From contig CP092079.1 of NCBI GenBank assembly GCA_022226955.1, forward strand, positions 2,755,043 through 2,819,042: a DNA stretch of 64,000 nt, written 5' to 3'. The position numbers were made by a program, and so were the translations under genes. This DNA is from Nitrospira sp. (GTDB lineage: Bacteria; Nitrospirota; Nitrospiria; Nitrospirales; Nitrospiraceae). Position 1 is the first letter of the stretch, and each line of letters begins with the position of its first letter. Positions 34,310-43,106 of the stretch are shown here, piece after piece. The notes under the pieces were generated by a model that worked only from the letters and a program-made list of their open reading frames with translations, searched no databases and was not told where the DNA came from.

Positions 34310-35383
34310 ATGACAGCCATTTGGATAGTCGCACTTGTGGCCGGAGTACTGGCCTGGTGGTTCACAGGCCAGCTGGCCCGGGATCGATTGGTTCCAGCGG
34401 TTCTGGATCGCCCCAATGAACGGTCGCTGCATGTGAAGCCGACACCTCGAACCGGCGGAATTGGTATCTTCACGGGGCTTCTGTTTGTATTCATCCTTGC
34501 CGAGTGGTTAGGGTTTTCTCTTGGCAGCTTAAATGGAAAGACTCTTTTCGAATCATCGCTCGCATGGGAAATCGTCTTCCTGACTTATGGGCTCGCACTG
34601 GTGTCATTTGTCGATGATCGTGGCGGTATTCCTGTGCCGATTCGATTCGCCGCGCATCTCATGGCGGCCTCGATTCTTGTGATTGGCGGGGGGCTTCAAC
34701 TGTCGGCGCTGTCGTTTCCTCTGTTGGGCGCGATGGATCTTGGGTGGCTCTCTGTGCCGGTCTCAATCGGATGGCTTGTCTGGATGACGAATCTCTACAA
34801 CTTTATGGATGGGATGGATGGATTTGCAGGAGGGATGGCGGTTGCAGGGGGAATCGCTCTTGCCGGGTTTGGATGGGGGATGGGTCATACGGTCATGTTT
34901 TTAGCAGGGGGAGGGATTGCCGTCTCCTCAGCGGGGTTTCTATTGCACAACTTTCCTCCCGCGAAGATCTTTATGGGAGATGTGGGGAGTGTGCCATTGG
35001 GTTTTCTCTTTGGATCGTTGATGCTTCTGGGCGTGCAGGATCGCGTGTTCGATGGATGGGTTCCGCTCATGTTATTTTCCCCGTTTATTGTGGATGCCAC
35101 GGTGACGCTTGTGCGCCGCCTGGTTCGCGGGGAGCGCATCTGGCAAGCCCATCGGACGCATTACTATCAACGTCTCGTATTGCTGGGCTGGGGGCATACA
35201 AGGACGGTGCTTGCGGAGTACGGGTTGATGGCGGTCTGTGGCGCCTTGGCCTGGGGATTTCAGGCGGCCGACGAACGCACGCGCTGCGTCATTCTTGGCT
35301 GCTGGGGACTGCTCATGGTTGCGGCCATGAGGGGAGTGTATCTGGCGGAGCGTGCGGTGGCGCCTGGTGAGAGCCAGATGTGA
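34310..35383 (+). CDS. Undecaprenyl-phosphate sugar-1-phosphate transferase (WecA/MraY family)
   Basis: A 357-residue inner-membrane enzyme with about eleven helices. Family marks are RPNERSLHVKPTPRTGGIGI near residue 40, the metal-binding FVDDRGGIPVP near 100, NLYNFMDGMDGFAGG near 162, KIFMGDVGSVPLGFLFG near 220 and AHRTHYYQRLVLLG near 279. The enzyme joins a HexNAc-1-phosphate to undecaprenyl phosphate and so starts lipid-linked repeat-unit synthesis. It supports a Wzx/Wzy-type pathway for this cluster. The amino-sugar donor (UDP-GlcNAc, QuiNAc or FucNAc) cannot be told from sequence alone. Confidence 0.88.
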   Translation: MTAIWIVALVAGVLAWWFTGQLARDRLVPAVLDRPNERSLHVKPTPRTGGIGIFTGLLFVFILAEWLGFSLGSLNGKTLFESSLAWEIVFLTYGLALVSFVDDRGGIPVPIRFAAHLMAASILVIGGGLQLSALSFPLLGAMDLGWLSVPVSIGWLVWMTNLYNFMDGMDGFAGGMAVAGGIALAGFGWGMGHTVMFLAGGGIAVSSAGFLLHNFPPAKIFMGDVGSVPLGFLFGSLMLLGVQDRVFDGWVPLMLFSPFIVDATVTLVRRLVRGERIWQAHRTHYYQRLVLLGWGHTRTVLAEYGLMAVCGALAWGFQAADERTRCVILGCWGLLMVAAMRGVYLAERAVAPGESQM

Positions 35384-35410
35384 ACGTATGGTAATGCGGG
35401 CCTGACGCTT

Positions 35411-36142
35411 ATGCAGAACGTATCAACCGATCAAGCCAGAACGACGATGCTCGACGGTATTCTCGTTATCAATCCAAGGAACTTTGTGGAGCGGCGGGAG
35501 AGTATGGAACGGCAGCTTCGGCCGCTTGGTCTCCCCTATGAATATGTGCATGCGTTCGACATCGGCGATCTCACAGCGGATGTGACGAACAGGTATTTCG
35601 GGAACAGGCTGCTGCATCCTGGGCAGCAATCTTGTGCGCTCAAGCATGTGCAGGCGCTCCGGTTGATGTGTGAGAGGAATTGGCGGCAGGCGCTTATCTT
35701 GGAGGATGACGCATTGCTCGATGCTCGATTTACTGAGGGGCTTCGTGCTGCGTTGGCGGAGGCGGCGGAGTTTCCGCAGCCGTATGTCTTGTTTGTTGGG
35801 AGCGGGGGGAATCAATATACTCCTCGCCGGATGCGCCGTCCTGGCCAGTGTCTCTATAAAGCTGAGCGGGGACGGCTGGCAGAAGCGTATGTGATTGGCC
35901 GTCAGGCCGCCCAGTTGCGGCTTGAATGGATTGACGCGCATGGCATTCCATCGCCGATCGATAATCTCTTTGAGCAAATTGACCGGGAACTCGGCATTGC
36001 CATGTACTGGCTGGAACCTCCGATTGTGGAACAGGGCAGCAAGAACGGACGATTCCGGTCGGTGCTGGAGGCCTCGCCTCCAAATGTCATCCGGCGAGTG
36101 ACCGCCACAATGCAGAAGTTGCGGCGAAAGTACTTGTACTAG
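35411..36142 (+). CDS. Glycosyltransferase family 25 (LPS biosynthesis)
   Basis: A 243-residue GT25 protein: ILVINPRNFVERRESMERQL near residue 17, YEYVHAFDIGDL, GQQSCALKHVQALRLM with the conserved acceptor-side Ser/His, ALILEDDALLDARF with the EDD metal site near residue 97, and GRLAEAYVIGRQAAQLRL. GT25 enzymes are typical galactosyltransferases of LPS outer core in Neisseria and Haemophilus. The ATG follows a short 27-bp gap after the WecA-like gene. Confidence 0.84.
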   Translation: MQNVSTDQARTTMLDGILVINPRNFVERRESMERQLRPLGLPYEYVHAFDIGDLTADVTNRYFGNRLLHPGQQSCALKHVQALRLMCERNWRQALILEDDALLDARFTEGLRAALAEAAEFPQPYVLFVGSGGNQYTPRRMRRPGQCLYKAERGRLAEAYVIGRQAAQLRLEWIDAHGIPSPIDNLFEQIDRELGIAMYWLEPPIVEQGSKNGRFRSVLEASPPNVIRRVTATMQKLRRKYLY

Positions 36143-36155
36143 TTTCATCGAACCT

Positions 36156-37391
36156 ATGACACCCATGATGTCTCGACAGTTACTCGATGTGGCAAGGATC
36201 GCAGCTATCGTGGCTTGCGTTGGGCTTCTCTATTCCCCTTCGGTCGGGACAATCGGTTTGGTCACTGCCTATGTGGCGTTCTTTGCCAGCGGGACAGAGG
36301 CGGTGGCTCGTTTCAAGGCCGTCCTCGCGCGGCCACTGGGCTATTGGGGGCTGATCTTTCTCGGCGCGGTGTCTATTGGAATGCTCTATGCTTCGGTGCC
36401 ATGGCACGATCGATGGATGGACCTGTATAAGTGGCGCACGATATTGTGGCTGCTTGTGATGCTTGCCCTCTTTGATGAGGCGCTCTGGAAAGAACGGTTT
36501 CTGGCGGTGTTTCTTGTCGGAACCGGGGTCGCGGTCGTGGCGTCTTCCTTCTCCGTGGTTGCAGGGGTTCCCATTTGGCGTGGCGCGCATGAAGTGCTGC
36601 GGAATTCTGGCACGCAGGGCATGGCGTTCGCGTGTGCCGCGCTGGTCTGTGTGTGGATGATCCTCCAGAAATCGCATCGTCGGTATCGATGGGCGGTGTC
36701 GGTGCTGGCGGCGCTCTATGTGCTCAATATTGTGTTTATTACCAATTCGAGAAGTGGGTATGCGGTGCTGGGATGTGGCCTCGCGAGTCTGCTGCTGTGG
36801 CAGTCGTCATGGAAGCAAGGGTTGGCTATCTCGCTGGCTTTATTTGTGGCAGGCGGACTCGCGTATGCCGCGTCTCCTCGGATGCAGGAGATTGTCATGG
36901 CCGGCGTGACGCAGTGGACCACTGCGTCAGAATCGGAAGTCCTGACGAACTTCGGGAGCCGGCGAATCTTCTATCAGAATAGTGTGGAACTTTTACAAAA
37001 TAGTTGGCTCCTGGGTGTCGGGACCGGAGGCTTCGCACAGGCGTACGGCGATCATGTGTCGAAGAAATACGGCGCATCGGATTGGCGCGCGCTCCATACA
37101 ACGGATCCGCATAATCAATACTTGTCGGTCTGGATTCAGCAAGGGATCGGAGGCCTGGCGCTCTTTCTTGCGTGGATCGTGGCGATCGTACGTGAGCGGG
37201 AGTCGTTCCGGAGCGATCATCGGCTGGCCGTCGCCATTTTGATCGGGTGGTGTGTGTCGAGTCTCTTTAGCTCGCACTTTAGGACGTTTGCCGAGGGGCA
37301 TATGCTGGCGATGTTTCTGGGGGTGCTTCTGGCTGTCGCCGCTTCGTCTGAAGCGGCGCGGCCGGTGTCGGTGACGTCAACGGAAGCCTAA
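36156..37391 (+). CDS. waaL: O-antigen ligase family protein (WaaL-like)
   Basis: A 411-residue polytopic protein with about ten helices. A long periplasmic loop near residues 270-325 carries SRRIFYQNSVELLQNSWLLG, GTGGFAQAYGDH and THDPHNQYL-like TTDPHNQYLSVWIQQGIGG; the DPHNQ His is the usual catalytic signature of WaaL and Wzy_C proteins. It either ligates O-antigen to core-lipid A or polymerises repeats. Position among outer-core transferases (GT25, GT2) favours the ligase role, while the candidate Wzy is at 27551. Confidence 0.8.
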   Translation: MTPMMSRQLLDVARIAAIVACVGLLYSPSVGTIGLVTAYVAFFASGTEAVARFKAVLARPLGYWGLIFLGAVSIGMLYASVPWHDRWMDLYKWRTILWLLVMLALFDEALWKERFLAVFLVGTGVAVVASSFSVVAGVPIWRGAHEVLRNSGTQGMAFACAALVCVWMILQKSHRRYRWAVSVLAALYVLNIVFITNSRSGYAVLGCGLASLLLWQSSWKQGLAISLALFVAGGLAYAASPRMQEIVMAGVTQWTTASESEVLTNFGSRRIFYQNSVELLQNSWLLGVGTGGFAQAYGDHVSKKYGASDWRALHTTDPHNQYLSVWIQQGIGGLALFLAWIVAIVRERESFRSDHRLAVAILIGWCVSSLFSSHFRTFAEGHMLAMFLGVLLAVAASSEAARPVSVTSTEA

Positions 37392-37399
37392 GGCGCGAT

Positions 37400-38203
37400 A
37401 TGCAAAAAATATCCGTGTACATCATTGCATTTAACGAGGCCGGAAAAATCGCCACTGCGATCAACAGTGTCTTGTGGGCCGATGAGATCGTATTGGCGGA
37501 TTCGTCCAGCACGGACGGAACGGACCGGATTGCGGCCGACATGGGCGCGCGCGTGGTCCAGATTCCGTTCGAGGGGTTCGGCCATTTGCGGAATCGGGCC
37601 ATCGCCGCCTGCACGCATGAATGGATTCTGAGCATCGATACCGATGAACAATGCACCCCGGAGGTCCGGGATGAAGTGTTGTCGTTGCTGGCAGGGAATC
37701 CTGCGCATGACGCCTATCTTGTGCCTCGGCGGAATTACTTCATGGGGCAGTGGGTGACGCATTCCGGTTGGTATCCAAATTTCCGGCAGCCGCAGCTGTT
37801 TCGGAAGAGCGCGATGAAATATATCGAATCTCCTGTCCATGAAGGGTATGAGTTGCTGACGCCGAAACCGGTGGGGCGTTTGGAGCATGCCATTTGGCAG
37901 GTGCCATTCAAAAATTTTGAGGAAGTCGTCAAGAAGGCGAACCGCTATTCCACGCTGGGTGTGCTCAAGCTCGCCGACAAGCGCGTGTCGATGAGCCAGG
38001 CCCTGGCGCACGGGGTGTGGTCCTTCATCAAGCATTATGTCTTCAAAAAGGGATTCCTGGATGGCTGGCCGGGGTTTGTGATTGCCTTGGGAAATTTCGA
38101 AGGCACCTTCTATCGATACGCGAAGCGCTACGAATCCCAAGAGGCCTGGCCGTTTCCCACGCAGCCGCCCTTGCGCCGACCCGATGGAGTTCCGCTGCCA
38201 TGA
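37400..38203 (+). CDS. Glycosyltransferase family 2, WaaE/KdtX-like
   Basis: A 267-residue GT2 enzyme starting with ISVYIIAFNEAGKIATAINS, then EIVLADSSSTDGTDRIAADM, FEGFGHLRNRAIAACTHEWI and LSIDTDEQCTPEVRDEV, where the DTDE is the metal site. VPRRNYFMGQWVTHSGWYPN near residue 112 is highly typical of WaaE/KdtX, a beta-1,4-glucosyltransferase acting on inner-core heptose. It is coupled by a 4-bp overlap to the next GT2 gene. Confidence 0.88.
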   Translation: MQKISVYIIAFNEAGKIATAINSVLWADEIVLADSSSTDGTDRIAADMGARVVQIPFEGFGHLRNRAIAACTHEWILSIDTDEQCTPEVRDEVLSLLAGNPAHDAYLVPRRNYFMGQWVTHSGWYPNFRQPQLFRKSAMKYIESPVHEGYELLTPKPVGRLEHAIWQVPFKNFEEVVKKANRYSTLGVLKLADKRVSMSQALAHGVWSFIKHYVFKKGFLDGWPGFVIALGNFEGTFYRYAKRYESQEAWPFPTQPPLRRPDGVPLP

Positions 38204-39021
38204 AGACGGCCGTGATCGTCACGACCTATAATCGCCCCGATGCGCTGGCCGCCGTGCTGGCTGGGTATCAGGCCCAGACGGATCAGGATTTTGAGCTGGT
38301 GGTCGCCGATGACGGATCGACGAGCGAAACGCTGGCGGTGGTGCAGGAGCATCAGCGCCAGAGCCGATATGCAGTCCGGCACGTGTGGCAGGAGGACCGG
38401 GGATTCCGAGCTGCGGCAATCCGCAATCGGGCTATCGCGACGACGACGGCAGAGTATCTCATATTGACCGATGGCGACTGCATTCCGTCCCGGCAGTTCG
38501 TGCAGCGGCACAAGCAGCTGGCCGAGCCTGGCTATTTTCTGGGAGCCAATCGGGTGCTGCTGTCGCCGGATGGGACGACACGAGTATTGCAGGAACGAGT
38601 GCCGGTTCACGAATGGCGCTGGCCGCAATGGGCTCGGTTGTGGATCAGGCGGGACGTCAACCGGCTTCTGCCCTTATTGACGCTGCCCGACGGAACGTTT
38701 CGCACATGGGCATCGGATCAGTGGAAAGGTATCAAGACCTGCAACCTCTCTCTCTGGCGGAGCGACCTTATTCGTGTGAACGGCCTTGACGAGTCCTACG
38801 AGGGATGGGGATTGGAGGATTCGGATTTGATCATTCGACTCTTGCGGTCAGGCGTGAAACACAAGACCGCGCGGTACGCGGCGCCGGTATTTCATTTGTG
38901 GCACCGAGAACATGATCGAAGTCGGTTGCAGACGAACCGCCAGCGATTAGAGGAGTTGGTGCACTCTCAGCACATCCGCGCAGTGCTTGGGCTGGACCGG
39001 CATCTGCCGGGGCTGGCATGA
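38200..39021 (+). CDS. Glycosyltransferase family 2 with galactosyltransferase-type C-terminus
   Basis: A 273-residue GT2 enzyme: KTAVIVTTYNRPDALAAVLA, FELVVADDGSTSETLAVVQE, RAAAIRNRAIATTTAEYLIL and TDGDCIPSRQFV (DGD metal site near residue 90). The later segment LDESYEGWGLEDSDLIIRLL near residue 195 with its WGxED motif is the Glyco_transf_7C type seen in beta-1,4-galactosyl- and chondroitin-type transferases. I chose ATG 38200 because it overlaps the previous stop (ATGA) and starts the conserved strand. Confidence 0.85.
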   Translation: MKTAVIVTTYNRPDALAAVLAGYQAQTDQDFELVVADDGSTSETLAVVQEHQRQSRYAVRHVWQEDRGFRAAAIRNRAIATTTAEYLILTDGDCIPSRQFVQRHKQLAEPGYFLGANRVLLSPDGTTRVLQERVPVHEWRWPQWARLWIRRDVNRLLPLLTLPDGTFRTWASDQWKGIKTCNLSLWRSDLIRVNGLDESYEGWGLEDSDLIIRLLRSGVKHKTARYAAPVFHLWHREHDRSRLQTNRQRLEELVHSQHIRAVLGLDRHLPGLA

Positions 39022-39127
39022 GCAGAGATAAGATCATTTGGAGTGAGGCTGCTGGCGTGACCGGCTTGATGGTGCGGGGAAAGGGCATGACATGCTCGTC
39101 TTTCTGAGAAAGGCTTCGGCCTAATCG

Positions 39128-40351
39128 ATGACACAGGGTGCGTCGGGCTCACGCCTGAAAATAGCGGTGTTGATTAAACGGTTTCTCCGCACGGGTGGCG
39201 CAGAGAAGTACGCGATGGAGGTCGTTCGGCGATTGGCCATGCATCATGAGGTGCATGTGTTTGCGCATGAGTGGGTATTCGATGGCCCTGAACCCATGAC
39301 GTTTCACAAGATCCCCAGGATCTGCCACAAACCCGCCTGGCTGAATCAACTCTTCTTTTCCTACTTCTGCCGCCATGCGGTCGCGACGGGATTCGATGTG
39401 GTGCATTCTTTTGAAAAGGTCTCGACCTTCGATGTGATGACGGTTCAATCGCCCTGTTTTAAATCTCCCGATCTCAACCGCGCGGGGCGTTGGGCGAAGC
39501 GGCTGAGCTGGGCGCGCGCGGCGCTCAGCCCTCGAAAGCTGGCCTGGCGGTGGCTTGAGGCCAAACAGTTTGCCCAGGATGGCGCGCGGGTGATTATTGC
39601 CGTGGCTGAAAAAGTGAAACGAAATGTCCAAGATTGCTACGGACTGTCCGATGACTATTTTCGGCTGGCCTATACAGGCGTTGAAGCGTCGACAGTGGAG
39701 CGAGAGCCTGCACCGAAGGAGTCGGACGGGATTCGTGCGCAGTTGGGACTGTCTGCTGGCGATGTGGTGATACTCTTTGTCGGAACGGAGTTTAAGCGAA
39801 AAGGGTTGGATGCGCTGTTGGAGGGATTCGCGTTGCTTCCGCGCGGAAAGTTCAAGCTGCTCATTGCCGGTGGCGGCGGCGGGAGGCTGGACCATTACAA
39901 GAGCCTCGCGGACAAGATGGGGCTAGGGGCGGAGGTGCGGTTTCTCGGTTTGGTGCAGGATATCGAACGGATTTATCCGGTCGCCGACATGTATATTTTG
40001 CCTACGCTAGCGGATCCCTGTCCCTTGGCTCCACTGGAGGCAATGGCAGCGGGAGTGGCCACGATCATGAGCGGTGCTGAATTTAATGGAAGCGCCGAAT
40101 TGGTCAGAGACGGAGAAGCGGTGCTCTTATCAGATCCCCGCAATCCACAGGAAATTGCCGCCGCGCTTATGCATCTTGCAGATAGCCGGGTTCGCCGGGA
40201 GCTAGCAGAAAAGGGGCGTCAGTTAGTGCGCCAGTTCACGTGGAATAAAACGGCCGAGGAAACGCTGTCGGCCTATCGAGTGGCGATTGAGCGGAAGCCT
40301 GCGCCGCAACAGGAGCATCGCACGCAGCCAGGAGTGTCATGCGAGGGCTAG
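39128..40351 (+). CDS. waaG: Glycosyltransferase family 4, WaaG-like
   Basis: A 407-residue GT4 enzyme: LKIAVLIKRFLRTGGAEKYA at residue 10, VHVFAHEWVFDGPEPMTFHK, then VVHSFEKVSTFDVMTVQSPC. The donor domain has LFVGTEFKRKGLDALLEGFA near residue 218 and ILPTLADPCPLAPLEAMAAG near 293. These features fit WaaG (RfaG), the UDP-glucose:heptose glucosyltransferase that begins the outer core. It follows the WaaE-like and GT2 genes, supporting an outer-core set. A 13-bp overlap joins it to the dehydratase gene. Confidence 0.83.
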   Translation: MTQGASGSRLKIAVLIKRFLRTGGAEKYAMEVVRRLAMHHEVHVFAHEWVFDGPEPMTFHKIPRICHKPAWLNQLFFSYFCRHAVATGFDVVHSFEKVSTFDVMTVQSPCFKSPDLNRAGRWAKRLSWARAALSPRKLAWRWLEAKQFAQDGARVIIAVAEKVKRNVQDCYGLSDDYFRLAYTGVEASTVEREPAPKESDGIRAQLGLSAGDVVILFVGTEFKRKGLDALLEGFALLPRGKFKLLIAGGGGGRLDHYKSLADKMGLGAEVRFLGLVQDIERIYPVADMYILPTLADPCPLAPLEAMAAGVATIMSGAEFNGSAELVRDGEAVLLSDPRNPQEIAAALMHLADSRVRRELAEKGRQLVRQFTWNKTAEETLSAYRVAIERKPAPQQEHRTQPGVSCEG

Positions 40352-42231
40352 TCAGCCAACTCTTTCACACGATGGTGGGGAAGTACGGGCAGCTGGTGTT
40401 GCGCTTCCGTGCGGGGCTTGTCGTGGCGACGCATCTGGCCCTGATCGTGGCCGCCCATCTGACGGCGTTTGTGTTGCGCTTCGAGGGCGATATCCAGCCG
40501 CCGTTCGACCAGATTATGTGGCGGTATATGCCGCTGGTCTTATTGATGTATTGGGGCGGATTATGGGCGTTTGGCATTCAACGCGGGCTGTGGCGTTATG
40601 TCGGGCTGCACGATATCAGGCGAATCTTTTGGGCCTCGACGGCTAGTGCGGCGGCGTTTTACGGTCTGGTGCATCTGGCGCTTGGCTGGAGGGAGTATCC
40701 TCGTTCCATCATCATTCTGACCGGTCTTTTAAGCGGGTTTTACATTGTCGGCATTCGCCTTGCGGTCCGCTGGTTTCGCGAGTGGCTGCATATCCTCGCG
40801 CCGACGGCTCGGCGGGTGCTCATTGTCGGCGCCGGTCATACTGGGGAACTGCTCGCAAGAGACATGCTGTCGGACCCCAGTTTCAACAGCCGCCCGGTGG
40901 GATTCATCGACGACGATCCCGTGAAGCGAAAGATGAAGATTCATGGGATTCCCGTGGTTGGAACGATTGCCGACATCAAGCGTGCGGCAGATCGACTGGA
41001 GGTTCACGAGATTATTGTGGCTTTGCCGTCTGCCGGGACCGGTACCAAACAGAAGATTCTAGTCGCGTCTGAAGGTTGTACGGCACCGATCAAAATTTTG
41101 CCGAATATGAAGCAGCTGCTCGGCGATCCGGTATCCCTTCAGCAAGTGCGGCCGATGAGTCTGGAAGACTTGCTGCAGCGGGAACCGATCCAGACCGACC
41201 GGCAGGAGTTACACCCTCTGGTCGAGGGGAAGACGGTCTTGGTCACAGGAGCCGGCGGATCGATCGGATCGGAGCTATGCCGCCAGATTGCAGCCTACCG
41301 GCCGGAGTCATTGGTCTTGTTCGAACGGTATGAAAATTCGCTTCATGCGTTGTTGTTAGAGTTGCGCGCGACATTTCCCGCGGTTGGGGTGCTTCCAATC
41401 ATCGGCGACGTCACGGTTCCGGAACGGGTGGCCGAAGTGTTTTGTCAAACGGGTCCCGATCTCGTCTTTCATGCGGCCGCCCATAAGCATGTGCCGCTAA
41501 TGGAGCTGAATCCGAAGGAGGCCGTCCGGAACAATGTGCTGGGGACTCGTATCGTCGCCGAAGCGGCCTTGGCGGCGGGTGTCGATCGGTTCGTGTTGAT
41601 CTCGACGGATAAAGCCGTCAATCCCACGAGTGTCATGGGCGTGACCAAACGCATCGCGGAGCAGGTCATTCAGGGCTTTAATCACCGGGGACAGACGAAA
41701 TATACCGTGGTGCGCTTTGGGAATGTCTTGGGAAGCAACGGCAGTGTTGTCCCGCTGTTTACGGAGCAGATTCGCAAAGGCGGCCCGGTCACGGTAACGG
41801 ATCCGGAGATCAAACGGTTCTTTATGACGATTCCCGAAGCCGTTCAGCTGGTCTTGCAGGCGAGCGTGATCGGTCAAGGCGGGGACGTGTTTGTGCTCGA
41901 TATGGGGGAACAGATCAAGATTGTAGATTTAGCTCGAAACATGATCGTGCTGTCCGGTTTGGTGCCGGGGAAGGACATCGATATTCAGTTCACCGGGTTG
42001 CGCCCTGGCGAGAAGCTCTACGAGGAGCTGTTTGACGAAAGCGAACAGACCGAATCCACGGCACATGAAAAAATCAATCGTGCGCTCAGTCCGCTTGCGC
42101 AGGCCGGTTTCGACGAGTGGTTAGATCGGCTGGGGACAAATCTCCCGCAGTGGAGTGACGACGATCTCCTGCTGCAACTTCGGCAGCGGATTCCAAGCTT
42201 CACTCCGACGGGCCCTCAACGGGTCTCCTGA
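40339..42231 (+). CDS. Polysaccharide biosynthesis NDP-sugar dehydratase/epimerase, FlaA1/WbpM-type
   Basis: A 630-residue membrane protein. Four N-terminal helices (residues 25-145) precede a first nucleotide-binding unit (RRVLIVGAGHTGELLARDML near 155) and a second SDR domain (KTVLVTGAGGSIGSELCRQI near 300). The active site has LISTDKAVNPTSVMGVTKRI, the Ser-Met-Lys form typical of large UDP-HexNAc 4,6-dehydratases, in which Met takes the place of Tyr. The usual product is a 4-keto-6-deoxy-HexNAc, precursor of QuiNAc, FucNAc or bacillosamine-type sugars. This would provide the initiating sugar for the WecA-like transferase. Confidence 0.88.
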   Translation: MRGLVSQLFHTMVGKYGQLVLRFRAGLVVATHLALIVAAHLTAFVLRFEGDIQPPFDQIMWRYMPLVLLMYWGGLWAFGIQRGLWRYVGLHDIRRIFWASTASAAAFYGLVHLALGWREYPRSIIILTGLLSGFYIVGIRLAVRWFREWLHILAPTARRVLIVGAGHTGELLARDMLSDPSFNSRPVGFIDDDPVKRKMKIHGIPVVGTIADIKRAADRLEVHEIIVALPSAGTGTKQKILVASEGCTAPIKILPNMKQLLGDPVSLQQVRPMSLEDLLQREPIQTDRQELHPLVEGKTVLVTGAGGSIGSELCRQIAAYRPESLVLFERYENSLHALLLELRATFPAVGVLPIIGDVTVPERVAEVFCQTGPDLVFHAAAHKHVPLMELNPKEAVRNNVLGTRIVAEAALAAGVDRFVLISTDKAVNPTSVMGVTKRIAEQVIQGFNHRGQTKYTVVRFGNVLGSNGSVVPLFTEQIRKGGPVTVTDPEIKRFFMTIPEAVQLVLQASVIGQGGDVFVLDMGEQIKIVDLARNMIVLSGLVPGKDIDIQFTGLRPGEKLYEELFDESEQTESTAHEKINRALSPLAQAGFDEWLDRLGTNLPQWSDDDLLLQLRQRIPSFTPTGPQRVS

Positions 42232-42371
42232 CCAGGTGTCCGTCCCCTCTCCATCGGTGAAATGAAACCAGGTAGGAAAAGCCGCCGCGTCCCTCTATAG
42301 TTTAAACGGATAGCAACCGATATAAATGAGGCAGGGGCGGCGAAGATGGCTCAGATTGGGAGGCGCTGGTT
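42232..42371 (+). promoter_or_regulatory. Intergenic region before the sugar-nucleotide operon
   Basis: A 140-bp gap with no gene. It has AT-rich segments with -10-like TATAGT at 42296-42301 and TATAAAT at 42321-42327, but no good -35 at the right distance for either. It probably contains the promoter of the rmlA-like operon. Confidence 0.3.
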
Positions 42372-43106
42372 GTGAAAGGTGTTGTGCTTGCCGGCGGGCT
42401 GGGTACCAGGCTCATGCCCCTCACGAAAGTCACGAATAAGCATCTGCTGCCGATTTACGATCGGCCCATGATCTATTATCCGATCCAGGCCTTGGTCAAT
42501 GCCGGAATTCGAGACATTATGCTGGTCACCGGTGGGAATAATGCTGGAGATTTTCTCAAATTGTTGGGGAACGGCAGGGAATTCGGACTGAGGCATCTGC
42601 ACTATACCTATCAGGAAGGGGAGGGCGGCATTGCCGATGCGCTTCGGCTGGCGGAACATTTTGCCGACGGTGAGGCGATCTGCGTGATCTTGGGCGATAA
42701 TATTATTGAAGGTCATATCGCCAGTGCTGCCGAGGCGTTTCGGCGGCAGAAGATCGGGGCGAAGATTCTCCTGAAGGAAGTGAAAGATCCGCAGCGATTC
42801 GGTGTGCCGGTGTTGGAGGGCGAGCGGGTGCTGAAGATCGAGGAAAAGCCGGCCCGTCCACGGTCGGCCTATGCGGTGACGGGATTATATTTTTATGATG
42901 CGCAGGTGTTCGACATTATCAAAACATTGAAGCCGTCCGGGCGAGGCGAATTGGAAATTACCGATGTCAATAATGCTTATATCGAAGCAGGGACGCTGAC
43001 CTGGGAGTTGCTTGAAGGATGGTGGACTGATGCCGGCACCATTGAGTCGCTGCACCTCGCCAATCAATTGGTCAGTCAAACTGGGGCGAACAAGCTTGAG
43101 GCTTGA
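42372..43106 (+). CDS. rmlA: Glucose-1-phosphate nucleotidyltransferase, RmlA-like (short form)
   Basis: A 244-residue nucleotidyltransferase: GVVLAGGLGTRLMPLTKVTN, KHLLPIYDRPMIYYPIQAL, CVILGDNIIEG with the metal Asp near residue 112, and IEEKPARPRSAYAVTGLYFY near 157, ending with WWTDAGTIESLHLANQLV. The common RmlA is about 290 residues; this is the shorter type without the C-terminal helical allosteric part. It makes dTDP-glucose from glucose-1-phosphate and dTTP. It starts at GTG 42372 and directly abuts rmlB. Confidence 0.86.
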   Translation: MKGVVLAGGLGTRLMPLTKVTNKHLLPIYDRPMIYYPIQALVNAGIRDIMLVTGGNNAGDFLKLLGNGREFGLRHLHYTYQEGEGGIADALRLAEHFADGEAICVILGDNIIEGHIASAAEAFRRQKIGAKILLKEVKDPQRFGVPVLEGERVLKIEEKPARPRSAYAVTGLYFYDAQVFDIIKTLKPSGRGELEITDVNNAYIEAGTLTWELLEGWWTDAGTIESLHLANQLVSQTGANKLEA

